This document shows positions 47,072 through 58,562 of a DNA stretch of 64,000 bases, one piece after another. A program made the translations under genes and the position numbers. The notes beneath the pieces were generated by a model that ran no database searches, was not told where the DNA came from, and saw only the letters and a program-made list of their open reading frames with translations. Where the stretch lies: contig CM055877.1 in the NCBI GenBank assembly GCA_029582165.1, forward strand, positions 28,726,241 to 28,790,240, in the 5' to 3' direction. This DNA is from Portulaca oleracea (lineage: Eukaryota; Streptophyta; Magnoliopsida; Caryophyllales; Portulacaceae). Each line of letters opens with the position of its first letter. The first letter of the stretch is position 1.

Positions 47072-47402
47072 ATGTGGCCCCCACATCGCCGTTGGATGTA
47101 CGAGAGGTTTGAACCGGGTAGGAGGGTTATCAGGGCTGAATGGGCTGCAGGGGTAGCTATGTTTGATGAATTTGCAAAGAGTAATTCGTATGAGTATCCC
47201 CAATGACGGTACAGTATCACAAGTACTCGCTATTGAAGGGGTGTTCGATGAGGTTGTGGACATGGACAACGCACAATTAATAGTGGGTGGTAATACGTCT
47301 GATGTAGCCAATGAGGACGATGAAGACATCGAGGATGACGAAGATGATGATGGTGACGATGACGAAGTTGATGAGGACGATGAAGACAACGAAGACTATT
47401 GA
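47072..47402 (+). pseudogene. Remnant of the CACTA TNP2 transposase: N-terminal domain joined to acidic tail
   Basis: 47072-47206 encodes 44 residues beginning MWPPHRRWMYERFEPGRR and continuing VIRAEWAAGVAMFDEFAKS. This matches the start of the transposase-associated domain found at the N-terminus of plant TNP2/TnpD proteins. It stops at 47204, where a second frame runs on (VFDEVVDMDNAQLIVGG, then about 30 Asp/Glu residues to 47402). The TNP2 catalytic region (Transposase_21), normally several hundred residues, is missing. I infer an internal deletion that fused the two ends. An autonomous partner would be needed for movement. Confidence 0.6.
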
Positions 47403-47667
47403 ATAACAATATAGTAATCGAATTTTGATTGTGTTACAATATTGTCTTCAACGAACACATATTATGTATTCTATTTTCTAAGTGAAACGAATTGATTGTG
47501 TGCCTAAGTGAAACTAATGCAATGTTTTTCATATTCTACCTCAATGTGTGGTCGATCTCTTTTAATACATTGTATTGTTTGGGAGTGGTTACTAGTTCAT
47601 AGTACCAACCATTTTATTTCATGCATCTTGATACTAACTCAATGTTTATTCTACTTTTATTTTGCAG

Positions 47668-50164
47668 TTGCATTATGTCAGGAAGAGACGGATCACGCAG
47701 ACCGCGGACCCGTGGTGGGTCTAGACCGAATGCGAGGGGTGGTTCTTCATCGGCCCCACAGACTCCATACATTCCCCAGTTTGATCCAGGCCATGAAGCT
47801 GCTTCTCAACCTGAGGGAAGCAACTACGACTTCTTTTCACAGCTAGACCCATCCACGCTGGAGCTCATGTCGTTCTTTGCGGGTAGTACTATGCCAGCTG
47901 GGAACGAGACGATGGGCGGGTTTTATGCTCAGGGGCTTTAGGGAGGGGCCCAAACTGATGATGGGGGTGATCAAACTGATGTTGAAGTATCCAAACTGAA
48001 GGAGATGGAACCCAGGCCGAACAAGGTGGGCCGCGGACTGAAGGGGAGGGCGACACTACCCAAACGTCGAGGAACAATATCTCCGAACGATATCGAATTC
48101 AACTGGACGTTCGGGCGGACGCTCAAAAAACACCGGATGGGAGGTTCATCATTAGACCTTGTAATGGCGCGTGAGTATCAATCTGAACTTTGATTATGCA
48201 TTTATAACTTAATTTGTGTTTAAATATATATAATTTTGTATGCCTCAATCTAATCGATGTTTCATTTCAAATTGATTTAAGTGTGGCGCCATATGGGGCA
48301 CACGCAACCAGGGCCATCATGGACATAGTAAAGCAGAATTTTCGAGGGTTCTGGCCGGTATGGAACAAAGTGCCCAAGAGGACAGTGGATTTGATATACG
48401 ACGAGTTCAGGGTAAAACTCTCACATTTTTATCTCTTTATATTTTTGCATACGTACGTTGTCTTTCATATTGGTGTATGTTTGTGTATATATATATAATG
48501 CGTACGTGTATGTTTGTGTATGGTTTCCGGCGTGTGGCCGTTCAGATATATTAATATGAATTAGTGTATAGTCCAATGGGGGATAATTTTCAATTTATAG
48601 GGGAAACTATGCCAAATTTTTTCCGTGGTTTATTAATTCAAAGTTATGATATATATATATATATGGTTTAATTTATTTGCATGTTTAATTCTTCATGTAT
48701 GGTTTGAATGCAGAAAAAATTTTGGTGGGAGGACCAACACGAGACCTATATACGTGATTGGTTCCTTAGGAGGGCCCAAAAACAATACGCCGACGCTATC
48801 GACAAATCCAAAAAAAGATGGTTATCGGGGAGGGGCAAACCCAAATGGATTGTCGACGACGAGATTTGGGAGAAATTCATTGCCCATTGGCAAGACCCCA
48901 AATTCGTCGAGAAGAGCAAGAATATGAGCAAGGCGAGGAAAATGAACCAAGATAAGGGCCCACCATCACACACAAGGGGCCCAATTTCCTTCGGTATCGT
49001 CAGAGAGAAGTTGGCAAGTTAATTATGAATTTAATTATGACTTTAATTATGGTTTAATTTAACGTTTAATTTATATTCGCACTTACGTACAGAAAGAAAA
49101 AAACGATGGAAAAAACCCTGACATATGGGAGCAATTCCAAGCGACCCACAAGAAGCAGGGCACCAATCAGTGGGTTCACGACAGGTTCCGCCAGCTTGGG
49201 GTAAGTACCTTGATCATCATCCAATATTTAAGTTATTATAATCGTACGTACACGTATGAACATTAACTTTAATTCGCTTATTCCAACAACTCTTTCTTTG
49301 TATCGACCAGGAGATGATGCATAGTGATTATGAATCGTACAGAAGAGAGATGGAGGCAAAGCAAAGGGAGGACGGTCAACCAGAAACTCCCATTATGTCT
49401 GGAGACGAGTTCTGGTTGGACAAACAACTGCAAAGTCGGGGACACGTCGTGGGCATGGGGGTTGTGGGGAAAGCTAAGAAGACGCAGTTCCCCCACATCT
49501 CATCGAGGAGACGTCCACGACGTCGTAATAACACCGATAGCGTCGACGTCCGAGCCTCTATTACGGAGCTGAACAGAGAGCTTCAGCGTCAACTCGAGGA
49601 AGAGAGACAACAGCGCGAACAAGATAAGTGCATGCTGCAGGAACAATTCCAGAGAGAATTAGAGGAACAACGGCGCCGATCTGACGCAGCCTTGGAAGAG
49701 AAGGTGAGGCAACAAGTAATGCAAAAAATGTTGCAAATGCAAAGAATGTTGCAGCAGCAAACAAGTCAGAGCTGGCAAGCCCCTTTCCTCGCTGGATCTT
49801 CCTCTGGAAGTCAAGTGCCATACACTGGACAGCCTCCTCCACGCCCCGCCCGCGTCGGACCCCGTCTCTCAAACCACACAACCTCAGCCCACCGTTCCTC
49901 CCGAGGACTCGTTATATGCTTACCCAGGTAAGCATATTTTTTTCCATAAACACAAAATTAAATTGCTAATTACACGTTCCAATAATTACTTAATTCATTT
50001 TGATTGTATTTCATACCTTTAATTGTCGTTGTATCCCAGGAGGCCAATACCTATTCCATAGCCTCGAAGAATTGACACAACGCCAGAATCAGGGTGATAA
50101 TGACGATGATGAGGAGAAGAGCGAAAGTGATGATGATGATGCCACCGGCGTGTTACGACATTAA
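47668..50164 (+). pseudogene. TnpA-like gene of the CACTA element (Transposase_24 / Ptta-En-Spm), six exons
   Basis: DNA-binding accessory transposase. Exons by splice sites and homology: 47668-48170 (ATG 47675), 48282-48411, 48714-49013, 49093-49200, 49311-49927 and 50040-50164. The N-terminus is Arg/Gly-rich (MSGRDGSRRPRTRGGSRPNA). The core domain has HATRAIMDIVKQNFRGFWPV, WNKVPKRTVDLIYDEF, KKFWWEDQHETYIRDWF, RGKPKWIVDDEIWEKFIAHW and GPPSHTRGPISF, then QWVHDRFRQLG. The C-terminal third is a Gln/Glu/Arg-rich coiled coil (49565-49780) and an acidic end (GDNDDDEEKSESDDDD). Intron 3 has a GC donor (TTG|GCAAGT). Defects: TAG at 47939-47941, a frameshift near 48000 and another near 49840. All else is in phase, so decay is recent. 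Confidence 0.8.
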
Positions 50165-50326
50165 TCGATCATTTTAATTGTATTTATATTTTACATTATA
50201 CGAACAAAATATTTAAACTCTTTCTTAATTACATTCATACTTATTAGCTAGTACATTATTTAATCCAAACATCGAAATATTTTTCATTATGTTTGCACAC
50301 ATACGTACAAATTAATTAACTTAATT

Positions 50327-50363
<37 letters not shown>

Positions 50364-51500
50364 ACACGTACGTACACATGAGAATAATTATAATTAACAA
50401 CATAATCGAGAGTGAAACATATATATATAAATTAAATTATCTACCTAGAAAAAATTACAATATAACTAACAATAATAATAGTATCAATTATATAAACCTT
50501 ATAATAAACATATATATATAAACCTTATAATTATTAGCTAGTACATCATAATTAGTTATAACTAAAATTAAGAATATATAACAGTAATAGTATCAATAAT
50601 AATAATAGTATCAATTATAATATCAATAATAATAATAATAATAACAATAATAATAATAATAATAATAGCGCGCGCCCAGCCAGCCGCGAAAAATTTTCAA
50701 AAATTTAGCCAATTTAGGTGCCTGTTTTCCCGCCAAACAGACGCCATTTTCAATTACAATTTGGCCAGCAGCAAAAAATTTTCAAAAATTTAGCCAATTT
50801 GGGCGTCTGTTTGGCGGGAAAACAGACGCCATTTTGCCAGCAACTATATAAACCTTAACTACTCAAACTTCCCTCCGAATTTTTCCCACCCATCTCCATT
50901 TCATTTCTCTCATCTTCTCTCATCAATTCTCTCATTTCGACTAACCTTCAAAACACCTCAAATCCATCCAACATTGATAAATTGAAAATTTTACAATTGA
51001 AGATTGAACATTGGAGAGTGAAGATTGAAGATACAAGATTGAAGATTGAAAAATCAAGATTGAAAAATATTGAAGTCATATATTAATTGTAATTTAGGTT
51101 TTTATTTTGTTTGTATCATTTAATTTAGTAAAAAATATCATTAATAAAGTTGTATTATATTTTTTATTTGTTAAAATATATATTCATTATCATTTTATTG
51201 TTGTTATTTCTATAAAATGTATATATATATATATATATATGAAATTGTAAATACATGAATATTTGCACATATATATCATTTATTATTATATAAAATGTAT
51301 TTATTTTCATTATTAATGTCTCCACAATTCTTATTAAACAATTTAATTACAAATACAAAAAATTAATTTTTACGCTTTATTTTATAATTAGAACACTCAA
51401 AATATATTATTTTTCTAATTATTTTCATTATTGAATTCACGTTATTTTATAATTACAAATGCAAATATATATCATTTAAGTTTTTTTTTGTTTCTGGATC
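50165..51500 (+). other. 3' non-coding part of the CACTA element
   Basis: AT-rich. Microsatellites: (TA)n at 50330-50361, (ATA/TAA)n at 50617-50668 and (TA)n at 51220-51241. Subterminal motif pairs begin at 50748. A repeated phrase TTGAAGATTGAA/AAGATTGAAAAAT fills 50990-51075. No gene. Confidence 0.6.
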
Positions 51501-51770
51501 CCAAATCGGCGTTTGTCTGGCATGAAACAGACGTCGTTTCTGCATAAAAAACAGCGTTTGTTTCATGCCAGACAGACGCCAAACTTGGTCTGACACAACC
51601 CTCGTAGTCTGCAATAATTTTGGCGTCTAATTGAAACAGACGCCATTTACAGACGCTTTTTTAAAAAAGGTGTACTAGGTTTTGGCGTCCGTTTTAGTCA
51701 GACGCCAAAACCATGTTGGCTTCTGTTTAAACGCATATCAGACGCCAATTCCAGACGTTTTTGGGCACCA
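50748..51770. repeat. 3' subterminal repeats of the CACTA element
   Basis: GGCGTCTG../..CAGACGCC pairs near 50718-50748, 50801-50832, 51508-51536, 51552-51582, 51621-51647 and 51683-51706. They have the same consensus as the 5' subterminal set. Confidence 0.75.
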
Positions 51771-51845
51771 ATTCTACTAGTGTTTGTCTTTTTTATTAAA
51801 TTTTATCTTGACACCTTTTGCCTTTGAATCCCGGCTTCGCCACTG

Positions 51846-51853
51846 TGTAAAGT
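51846..51853 (+). other. Right target-site duplication of the hAT element
   Basis: TGTAAAGT, identical to 25102-25109. Confidence 0.92.
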
Positions 51854-51984
51854 ACGAGGAACAAGATAGCTAGATTTTCCTTTGACAACAAATTAAAAAA
51901 TTTCTTATGATCTCCAATATGATTTCTTGATTAACAATTTTATATTTATAAAATAAATTACAATATTATGTTTATATTATAATT

Positions 51985-52801
51985 TTTTTCACATATAAAC
52001 ATAAAACGTTAATAACACTTGTATGAACTGAATAATACTCTTTATTAGATAAAGGTTGAGGTACAATAGAAATAGAGAATGTTAGGGAACTTAGCAGGTT
52101 CAAGACAGTGAGGTCCTTGATGACTGCTTACAAGCACAGAAACTGAGATTCAGATTCTGTTGAGGGGCCTCACAGATGAGGCTTATGATGAGGGGCCTCA
52201 CAGATGAGACAGAGAAGATGAGCCTCACAGATGAGGCAAGAAGAGGGGCCTCACAGACGAGGCAAAGAAGAGCACGACGAATTATATTGGATATTAACCT
52301 CACAAAGCCTTAGTACTTCAAGGCTTTGCTACACAACACCTCACCAACATATTTGGCTACATCACTCACCAAGGTCCTTGGTTACCTCACCAGAATTACC
52401 TTACTGGCTACATAAGTCACCAAGGACTCATTGGCTACACTCAGAAATCTCACACGATTTGCTACACCGCGATTACTTGCTTGGAATCGCCTGGTTAAGA
52501 AAAGAAGACAGCTATTCTTTATATAGGAGCTTGGTTTGTAACAGCTAACTTGGAGTTTCCTTAGTTGAAGATTCTTTCCAGGTTTGCTTGATCCTCTATA
52601 TCTTCATTCTTTGGAACCTTCAATATTTGCTTAATCATATGTAATCTAGAAGATAAAATCAAAATAAGTATATGTGATATTTAGGAGAATATTTTGATTT
52701 AAGGATAGATGTAATTTGGAAACTTCCCTTATTTGTTCTTTCAAACAAAACTCTCTGGGCATGCTGAGGTCCTCAACGACATTGATGTTGAAGACATCAC
52801 A
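51985..52801 (-). repeat. 3' LTR of the small LTR element
   Basis: About 817 bp, from CACATATAAACATAAAACG to GAAGACATCACA. It contains four units of the CCTCACAGATGAGGC-type minisatellite at 52170-52262. The outer 48 bp present at 53167 are missing. Confidence 0.82.
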
Positions 52802-53166
52802 GTTTCTTCAATCTCCCCCTTTTTGTTTGAAAGACAAAACTGAGTAGTGAGGACCTTAATGAGTTGGCTCCCCCTCAATCAGTGGATGGCGGAGGTCCTC
52901 AGATGTGAGATGCATTTTCACAATTTCCCCCCTTGATACAACATCTAGAATATTTTAGAGGTTGTCTAGAAACCTGCAGCACTTGATAAACTTGTTAGTA
53001 CTAAGAGAGGGTCCTCCCCCTCAATTCATGCCACAAGTAAATTAGATCAATTAATAGTTTACAGAAGACATACCTCACAGTTAGTGCTTGTTGCCTTCAC
53101 TATCCCCCGTGATCTTTTCCACAGAGCGGTTAGTCTCTTCTTGAGTGGACCTGCTCTGATACCACT
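52802..53166 (-). other. Interior of the small LTR element
   Basis: 365 bp with purine tract, primer site and about 300 bp between them. On the minus strand a short frame reads STQEETNRSVEKITGDSEG and ends soon after. It could be the start of a former gag, but nothing else is left. Confidence 0.6.
53153..53164 (-). other. Primer-binding site (initiator-Met tRNA)
   Basis: TGGTATCAGAGC on the minus strand, exact match to the site used by many plant copia elements. Confidence 0.88.
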
Positions 53167-54003
53167 TGTTGGGACCATTGAGGGGGCTGAATAGGTTTGA
53201 TACATAGTTCTTCACATATAAACATAAAACGTTAATAACACTTGAATGAATTGAATAATACTTCTTTATTAGATAAACGTTGGGGTACAATAGAAAAAGA
53301 GGATATTAGAGAACTTAGCAGGTTCAAGACATTGAGGTCCTTGATGACTGCTTACAAGGACAGAAACTGAGATTTAGTTTCTGTTGAGGAGCCTCACAGA
53401 TGAGGCTTATGATGAGGGGCCTCACAGATGAGACAGAGAGAAGGGACCTCACAGGCGAGGCTTTACAGATGAGGCAGAGAGGAGAGACCACATAGACGAG
53501 GCAGAGAAGAGGGGCCTCACAGACAAGGCAGAGAAGATGGGCCTCACAGATGAGGCAAGAAAAGGGGCCTCACAGACGAGGCAGAGAAGAGCATGACGGA
53601 TTACATTGGATATTAACCTCACTAAGCCTTAGTACTTCAAGGCTTTGCTACACAAACATATTTGGCTACATCACTCACCAAGATCCTTGGTTACCTCACC
53701 AGAATTACTTTACTGGCTACATAACTCACCAAGAACTCATTAGCTACACAGAAATCTCACACAATTTCCAACACAGCGATTACTTGCTTGGAATCGCCTG
53801 CTTGAGAGAGGAAGGCAGTTGTTCTTTATACACGATTTCCAACTCATTAACGGCGAACTTGGAGTTTCCTTAGTTGAAGTTTCTTTCTAGATTTGCTTGA
53901 TCCTCTATATCTTCATTGTTTGGAAGCTTTAATATTTGCTTAATAATATGTAATCTGGAAGATAAAATTAGAATAAGTATATGTGATATTTAGGAGAATA
54001 TCT
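53167..54003 (-). repeat. 5' LTR of the small LTR element, left part
   Basis: Starts TGTTGGGACC after the primer site. It holds about eight minisatellite units (53391-53590), twice the number in the other LTR. Interrupted after GGAGAATATCT by the 6.8-kb insertion and resumed at 60817 (ATTCTGATTTAAGG), in register with 52683-52690. Confidence 0.82.
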
Positions 54004-54418
54004 TGTAAAACCCCGGAAATCTTATTATAAGTACCGTTACGACGTCGTTAGTATTATTTTATGTCCGTTAATTATTTATGTGTTTAAATTGTCAAGATTT
54101 GAGCTCGTAGGACCGTTGAGGGATTATTAAGGGTAATATAGTTTTTTTCCATGTACATGGTTATACATGGGAGAAGGGGTACCTTGGCAATTATATGTTA
54201 ATAATTGATGATTATGTGTTAATTTATTTAATTAATTATGTGAGTATTATTATTATTGCTTCTATTACAATCAATATTATTCTTATTATTATTATTAGTA
54301 TTATTGCTTTTTAGAAATTTAAAACCATATTTTCCTAACTAATTATTTTCTTTGGGTACTCGAAGTTTGGTTTTACTAAATTAAGTGGGTTAGCATTCTT
54401 AATTACCTTAATTAACTT

Positions 54419-54931
54419 TAAAAAAATTCTCTAATCTTTTCATTGAAATTCACTTTTATTTAGTTAGGAGATAACTGTAACGCCCCCAGATTAATAATCA
54501 TCGAATTATTACTAAACACTTCATAATCCAATGATTAGCGCATCAAAAATATAATCCGAAGACATTACCGCCGTCCACAAATATGGACAAGGCTTAGCAA
54601 CCATAAATAAACTCTAATTACCACTCATCAAACCCAAAGGAAACCTGTATAAAGCTAACCTAAGGTTGTTGCTCTCTTATGGATGTTTATGTGGGAAATA
54701 TACAGGTTTCCTTTGGGTTTGATGAGTGGTAATTAGAGTTTATTTATGGTTGCTAAGCCTTGTCCATATTTGTGGACGGCGGTAATGCCTTCGGATTATA
54801 TTTCCGCTGCGCTAATCATTGGGTTATGAAGTGTTTAGTAATAATTCGATGATTATTAATCTGGGGGCATTACAGTTATCTCCTAACTAAATAAAAGTGA
54901 ATTTCAATGAAAAGATTAGAGAATTTTTTTT
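54419..54931. repeat. Near-perfect ~510-bp inverted repeat made of LTR ends
   Basis: Arms of about 233 nt (54419-54651 and 54699-54931) with a 47-nt spacer. Each arm contains an LTR terminus (TGTAACGCCCCCAGATTAAT on the left, ATTAATCTGGGGGCATTACA on the right). Each also carries 57 bp of sequence outside that terminus (GTTATCTCCTAACTAAATAA in the right arm, its complement on the left). Very few mismatches are visible, so the duplication is young. A third, non-inverted LTR end of the same family is at 55840-56044. Confidence 0.9.
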
Positions 54932-56044
54932 GGAACTCTGCGAATTCTTTTGAAATTCTTAGAGATCTATAGAGTAAGTTATGCCTTCCGCAAATTTACT
55001 ACAAAGTCTTAAAAGTTCTCCAATCTCTTTTATTATAAAGTTTCCTTTTATTAAGTTAATTAGGAGACTTCCTCCTTACCAAGAATCCAAGTTAATTCGC
55101 GTTAGTGTTCTTATCTCAAGTGTGGTCCAAAAGGTCGTTGCTGCTCCCTGTTCGAGTCCAGTCAAGTTTTTTTTCAAGTCGCTTTAAGTGCGGGTTCAAC
55201 TTGTAAGGTACGCATATTGCCTGTACTTTACCAAGGCTCTTTTATTTGGGTTCAAGTAAGCAAGTTTAATAATTGTAATGTGAATAAATAATGTTTTACA
55301 TGTTTTTATCACGTAATTATAGCCTCGACCCATGCATGTTACTTATGCCATAGAGCACTACTACAGTTAATATCTGACCTAGTGTCAACCCATCCGGATC
55401 TCCCGATCGGTCCGGGTATGTGCATACGGAGGCTTAGACCGATGATTGCAAGTAGGGGACCATCAAGATAATAATATGGCAAGCGAGTTTATGGTTGCTT
55501 TACTGTTTTATTGTTTTATTGCTTTATTGTTTCAAAATGAATTGAAATGTGTGACATAAAATGAATTGCCAAAGTTTATTTTACTATACTTGGGGTATGC
55601 GTATTGAGTTTCGACTCATTTGCAAATTGTTTTATGTTTTTTTTAGGAGGTATGCTAAGGGGTAGCAACTTAATACCAGTAAGAGGTCCGTTTGATGTGA
55701 AGGTAAAAAGGTCGTAAGCTATGCCGGGAAGTCACGTCCTTTGCATTTGATGTCAAGTTATTTTCATAAGTTTTTACTTGGGATTAGTGAATTTAACTGT
55801 AACTATAATTTTGGCTATGTATAAAGTTATCCTATGGTTTTGCTCTCTTATGGATGTTTATGTGGGTAGTATACAAGTTCCCTTTGGTTTGCTGAGTTGT
55901 AATTAGAGTTTATTTATGGTTGTTAAGTCTTGTCCATATTTGTGGACGGCGGTAATGCCTTCGGATTATATTTCCGCTGCGCTAATCATTGGGTTATGAG
56001 GTAATTACAGATAATCTGGTGATCATGAATCTGGGGGCGTTACA
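54932..56044 (+). repeat. LTR-like segment, gypsy type
   Basis: Non-coding. It ends GGACGGCGGTAATGCC..CCGCTGCGCTAATCATTGG..CTGGGGGCGTTACA, the same ending as the inverted repeat arms and, more distantly, the solo LTR at 30509-33871. The left boundary is unclear. It abuts the copia fragment directly at 56045, inside the integrase gene. Confidence 0.6.
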
Positions 56045-57973
56045 AGTGCATCTTTATGGGCTATGCTCAAGATAACAAAGCTTATAGGTTTTTGGTGGTT
56101 GAACCAAATGAGTACATATCGGTGAACACCGTTATAGAATCAATAGATGCAATTTTTGATGAGACTAGGTTCTCTTCAATTCCTAGACCTAAAGATGTAA
56201 CTCAAGATATTGTTCCTCTAATTGAGCCTCAAGATGAAAATCATGAGGTTATATCTATACAAGATGATCTTTTGAGTTATGATGTTACTCATGACGAAGA
56301 AGATGAAAGTATTGAATTGAGTAAAAGATCAAGGAAACCAAAAGACTTTGGTTCAGACTTTTATGTTTATTTGGTAGAAGGTTCAAGGGACTTAATTGAA
56401 AGTAAGACCCTATGTATGTACAACATAGATAAGGATCCTGAAACTTTTAAAGAAGCTATGCAATCTCATGATGCTTCTTTGTGGAAAGAAGCGGTACAAG
56501 ATGAGATTGATTCTATAATGGAAAACAATGTTTGGATATTGGTTGACCTTCCTCCAGGAAGTAAACCAATTACCTTTAAGTGGATTTTTAAAAGGAAAAG
56601 GAAAGTAGATGGTACTGTTGAGTGATTTAAAGCCTGGTTGGTTGTAAGGGGCTTTACTCAAAAGTATGGTATTGACTACTTTGATACATATGCACCGATG
56701 GGTAGGATAGCTTCAATACATGTATTGTTGGCTTTAGCCACTATCCATAAGCTAGTTAGCCATCAAATGGATGTCAAAACATCATTCTTAAATGGAGAGC
56801 TAGAAGAGGAAGTGTATATGGAACAACCCGAAGGGTTTGTTGTTGAAGGTCAAGAGAAGAAAGTTTGTAAACTTATAAGGTCCTTATATGGACTTAAGCA
56901 AGCACCTAAGCAATGGCATCAAAAATTTGATGAAGTAATGCTTTCAAGTGGTTATAGGATCAATGAATCGGATAAGTGCATATACTCTAAGTTTGAGAAT
57001 GGGAAAGGGGTGATTATATGCCTACGTTGATGACATGTTGATCCTTGGAACCAACATGGAACAAGATAATAAGACCAAAGAATTTCTATCCTCAAATTTT
57101 TCTATGAAGGACATGGGTGAAGCGGATGTAATTCTTGGTATTAAGATCATTAGAAATAATGATAGAATAAGTTTATCTCAAGAGCATTACATTGAGAAAG
57201 TATTGAACAAGTTTGGAGGTGATAAGCTATATCCAGCGGTAACTCCTTATGATTCAAATAAGAAACTAGAGAAAAATTTGGGTTCGCGGGTTAATCAACT
57301 TGAATATGCTAAGTTGATTGGAAGTCTCATGAATGCTATGACAAAAACAAGGCCAGATATTGCTTATGCAATTGGCATGTTAAGTAGGTTTACAAGTAAT
57401 CCGAGTAGTATGCATTGGTTTGCAATTCGGAGAGCATTAAGATATTTAGCTGGTACTAAAGACTATCAACTCACCTATAAGGGAGAACCTTCGGTATTAG
57501 AAGGATACTCGGATGCGAGTTGGATTAATAAAGGAGATTTCTCCTCTACAAGTGGTTGGGTGTTCCTATTAGGAGGTGGAGCGGTTTCTTGGGGATCCAA
57601 GAAACAAGCTAATATAGCAGATTCCACTATGTCTTCGGAGTTAGTAGCATTATATGCTGCTTGTAAGGAAACGGAATGGTTAATGAACTTATTATTGGAG
57701 ATACGGATTTGGTAGAAGCCAATGGCTCCTATCTCAGTTCATTGTGATGGCAAGTCTACTTTTGATGTTGTATATAGTCATGTCTACAATGACAAGTCAA
57801 GGCACATTGGTTTAAGACATGCTTATATACATCAACTTATAATGGATGGAGTAGTGACTTTAAGATATGTCAAACCAAATGAAAATATAGCTCATTCTTT
57901 AACCAAAGGATTGACTAAAGATTTGATAATAAGTACTTCAAAAGGGATGGGTTGTAGCTCAAAGAACTACTAA
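56045..57973 (+). pseudogene. Copia pol fragment: integrase C-terminus, RT and RNase H
   Basis: 56056-56625: integrase end and RT start (NNVWILVDLPPGSKPITFKW, KRKRKVDG), ended by TGA at 56623 where the sister copy reads RYKAR. 56638-57030: RT fingers/palm (VVRGFTQKYGIDYFDTYAP, LYGLKQAPKQWHQKF). A one-base frameshift near 57018 separates this from [17 protein letters not shown], so the catalytic Asp pair is present but out of frame. 57035-57715: rest of RT and RNase H ([20 protein letters not shown]), stop TAG at 57713. 57722-57973: the RNase H end (HCDGKSTFDVVYSHVYND..HIGLRHAYIHQL). A dead copy. Confidence 0.9.
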
Positions 57974-58562
57974 TCACAACAAAGACTCAACTTTACAAAT
58001 TGGAATACCACCAATTTCTAAAGTTCAAACGAGTACGGAGTTGCTTAAAATAGTAGGAAGCATCGGTTTTATCCTAAGGTCAAGTGATGTTTAGAAATCT
58101 GCAATGATAAGAGGTTGAGTATTAGTACTCTTAACGGACTTTGTGGATAGCCTAATTACAGGGGTGATATAATTACAAAGTCTACCTATGTAAGTGTAAT
58201 GTGGGCCGCATAAAGGAACTATGAGCTAAAGTTCCGAAACACTTATGAAGGATAAGGACACAAGGCCGGATAAAAGTTTCTAAGGTTTTACACTCAAAGA
58301 TCTAAAGATGTATGTGTGCTATGAGTATAGTTGGTCAATATAAATCCAAAGTTCAAATACATGTCTACTTTGTGATTTGGATTCAATTTTGGTTGATATA
58401 CACTAAATGAAAAGTTCAAAGAGTAATCTACTTTTCATTAGGCATATGTCTTGTGGGTTCTCTAGTGATTACAAGTTAAGGTATATCTCAAATAGCGGGG
58501 ATATAAGCTCCTTAAGTTAAGTTATTTCAAGGATTTTACATACTCTTAAAATAGCAGGGGAT

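Larger units (their letters stand above)
44705..51782 (+). mobile_element. CACTA (En/Spm-type) transposon, 7.08 kb, non-autonomous
   Basis: Terminal inverted repeats start CACTAGTAGAATT at both ends and remain similar for about 45 bp. TTT flanks both sides (44702-44704, 51783-51785), the 3-bp CACTA duplication. Subterminal regions (44730-45110 and 50750-51770) are crowded with GGCGTCTGTTT/AAACAGACGCC motifs. Inside are a first 5' exon, a remnant of TNP2, a 600-bp foldback and a TnpA-like gene. It inserted in the hAT element about 95 bp after the transposase stop. Confidence 0.94.
25110..51845 (+). mobile_element. hAT transposon, ~2.8 kb of own sequence, expanded by nested insertions
   Basis: Left end CAGGGGCCAAGC and right end (reverse complement) CAGTGGCGAAGC are hAT-type terminal inverted repeats. 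An exact 8-bp duplication TGTAAAGT flanks them although they are 26.7 kb apart. Removing the LTR element (25631-42477 plus GTTAA) and the CACTA element (44705-51782 plus TTT) leaves about 2.8 kb, a normal hAT size. The transposase remnant (43017-44610) is on the plus strand between the two insertions. The left part (25110-25630) holds GC-richer text and no clear exon. Confidence 0.92.

Noticed and set aside
47027..47389. Minus-strand 120-codon Ser-rich ORF
   Set aside because: It is the antisense of the Asp/Glu-rich codons (GAY/GAR) of the TNP2 remnant and has no domain.
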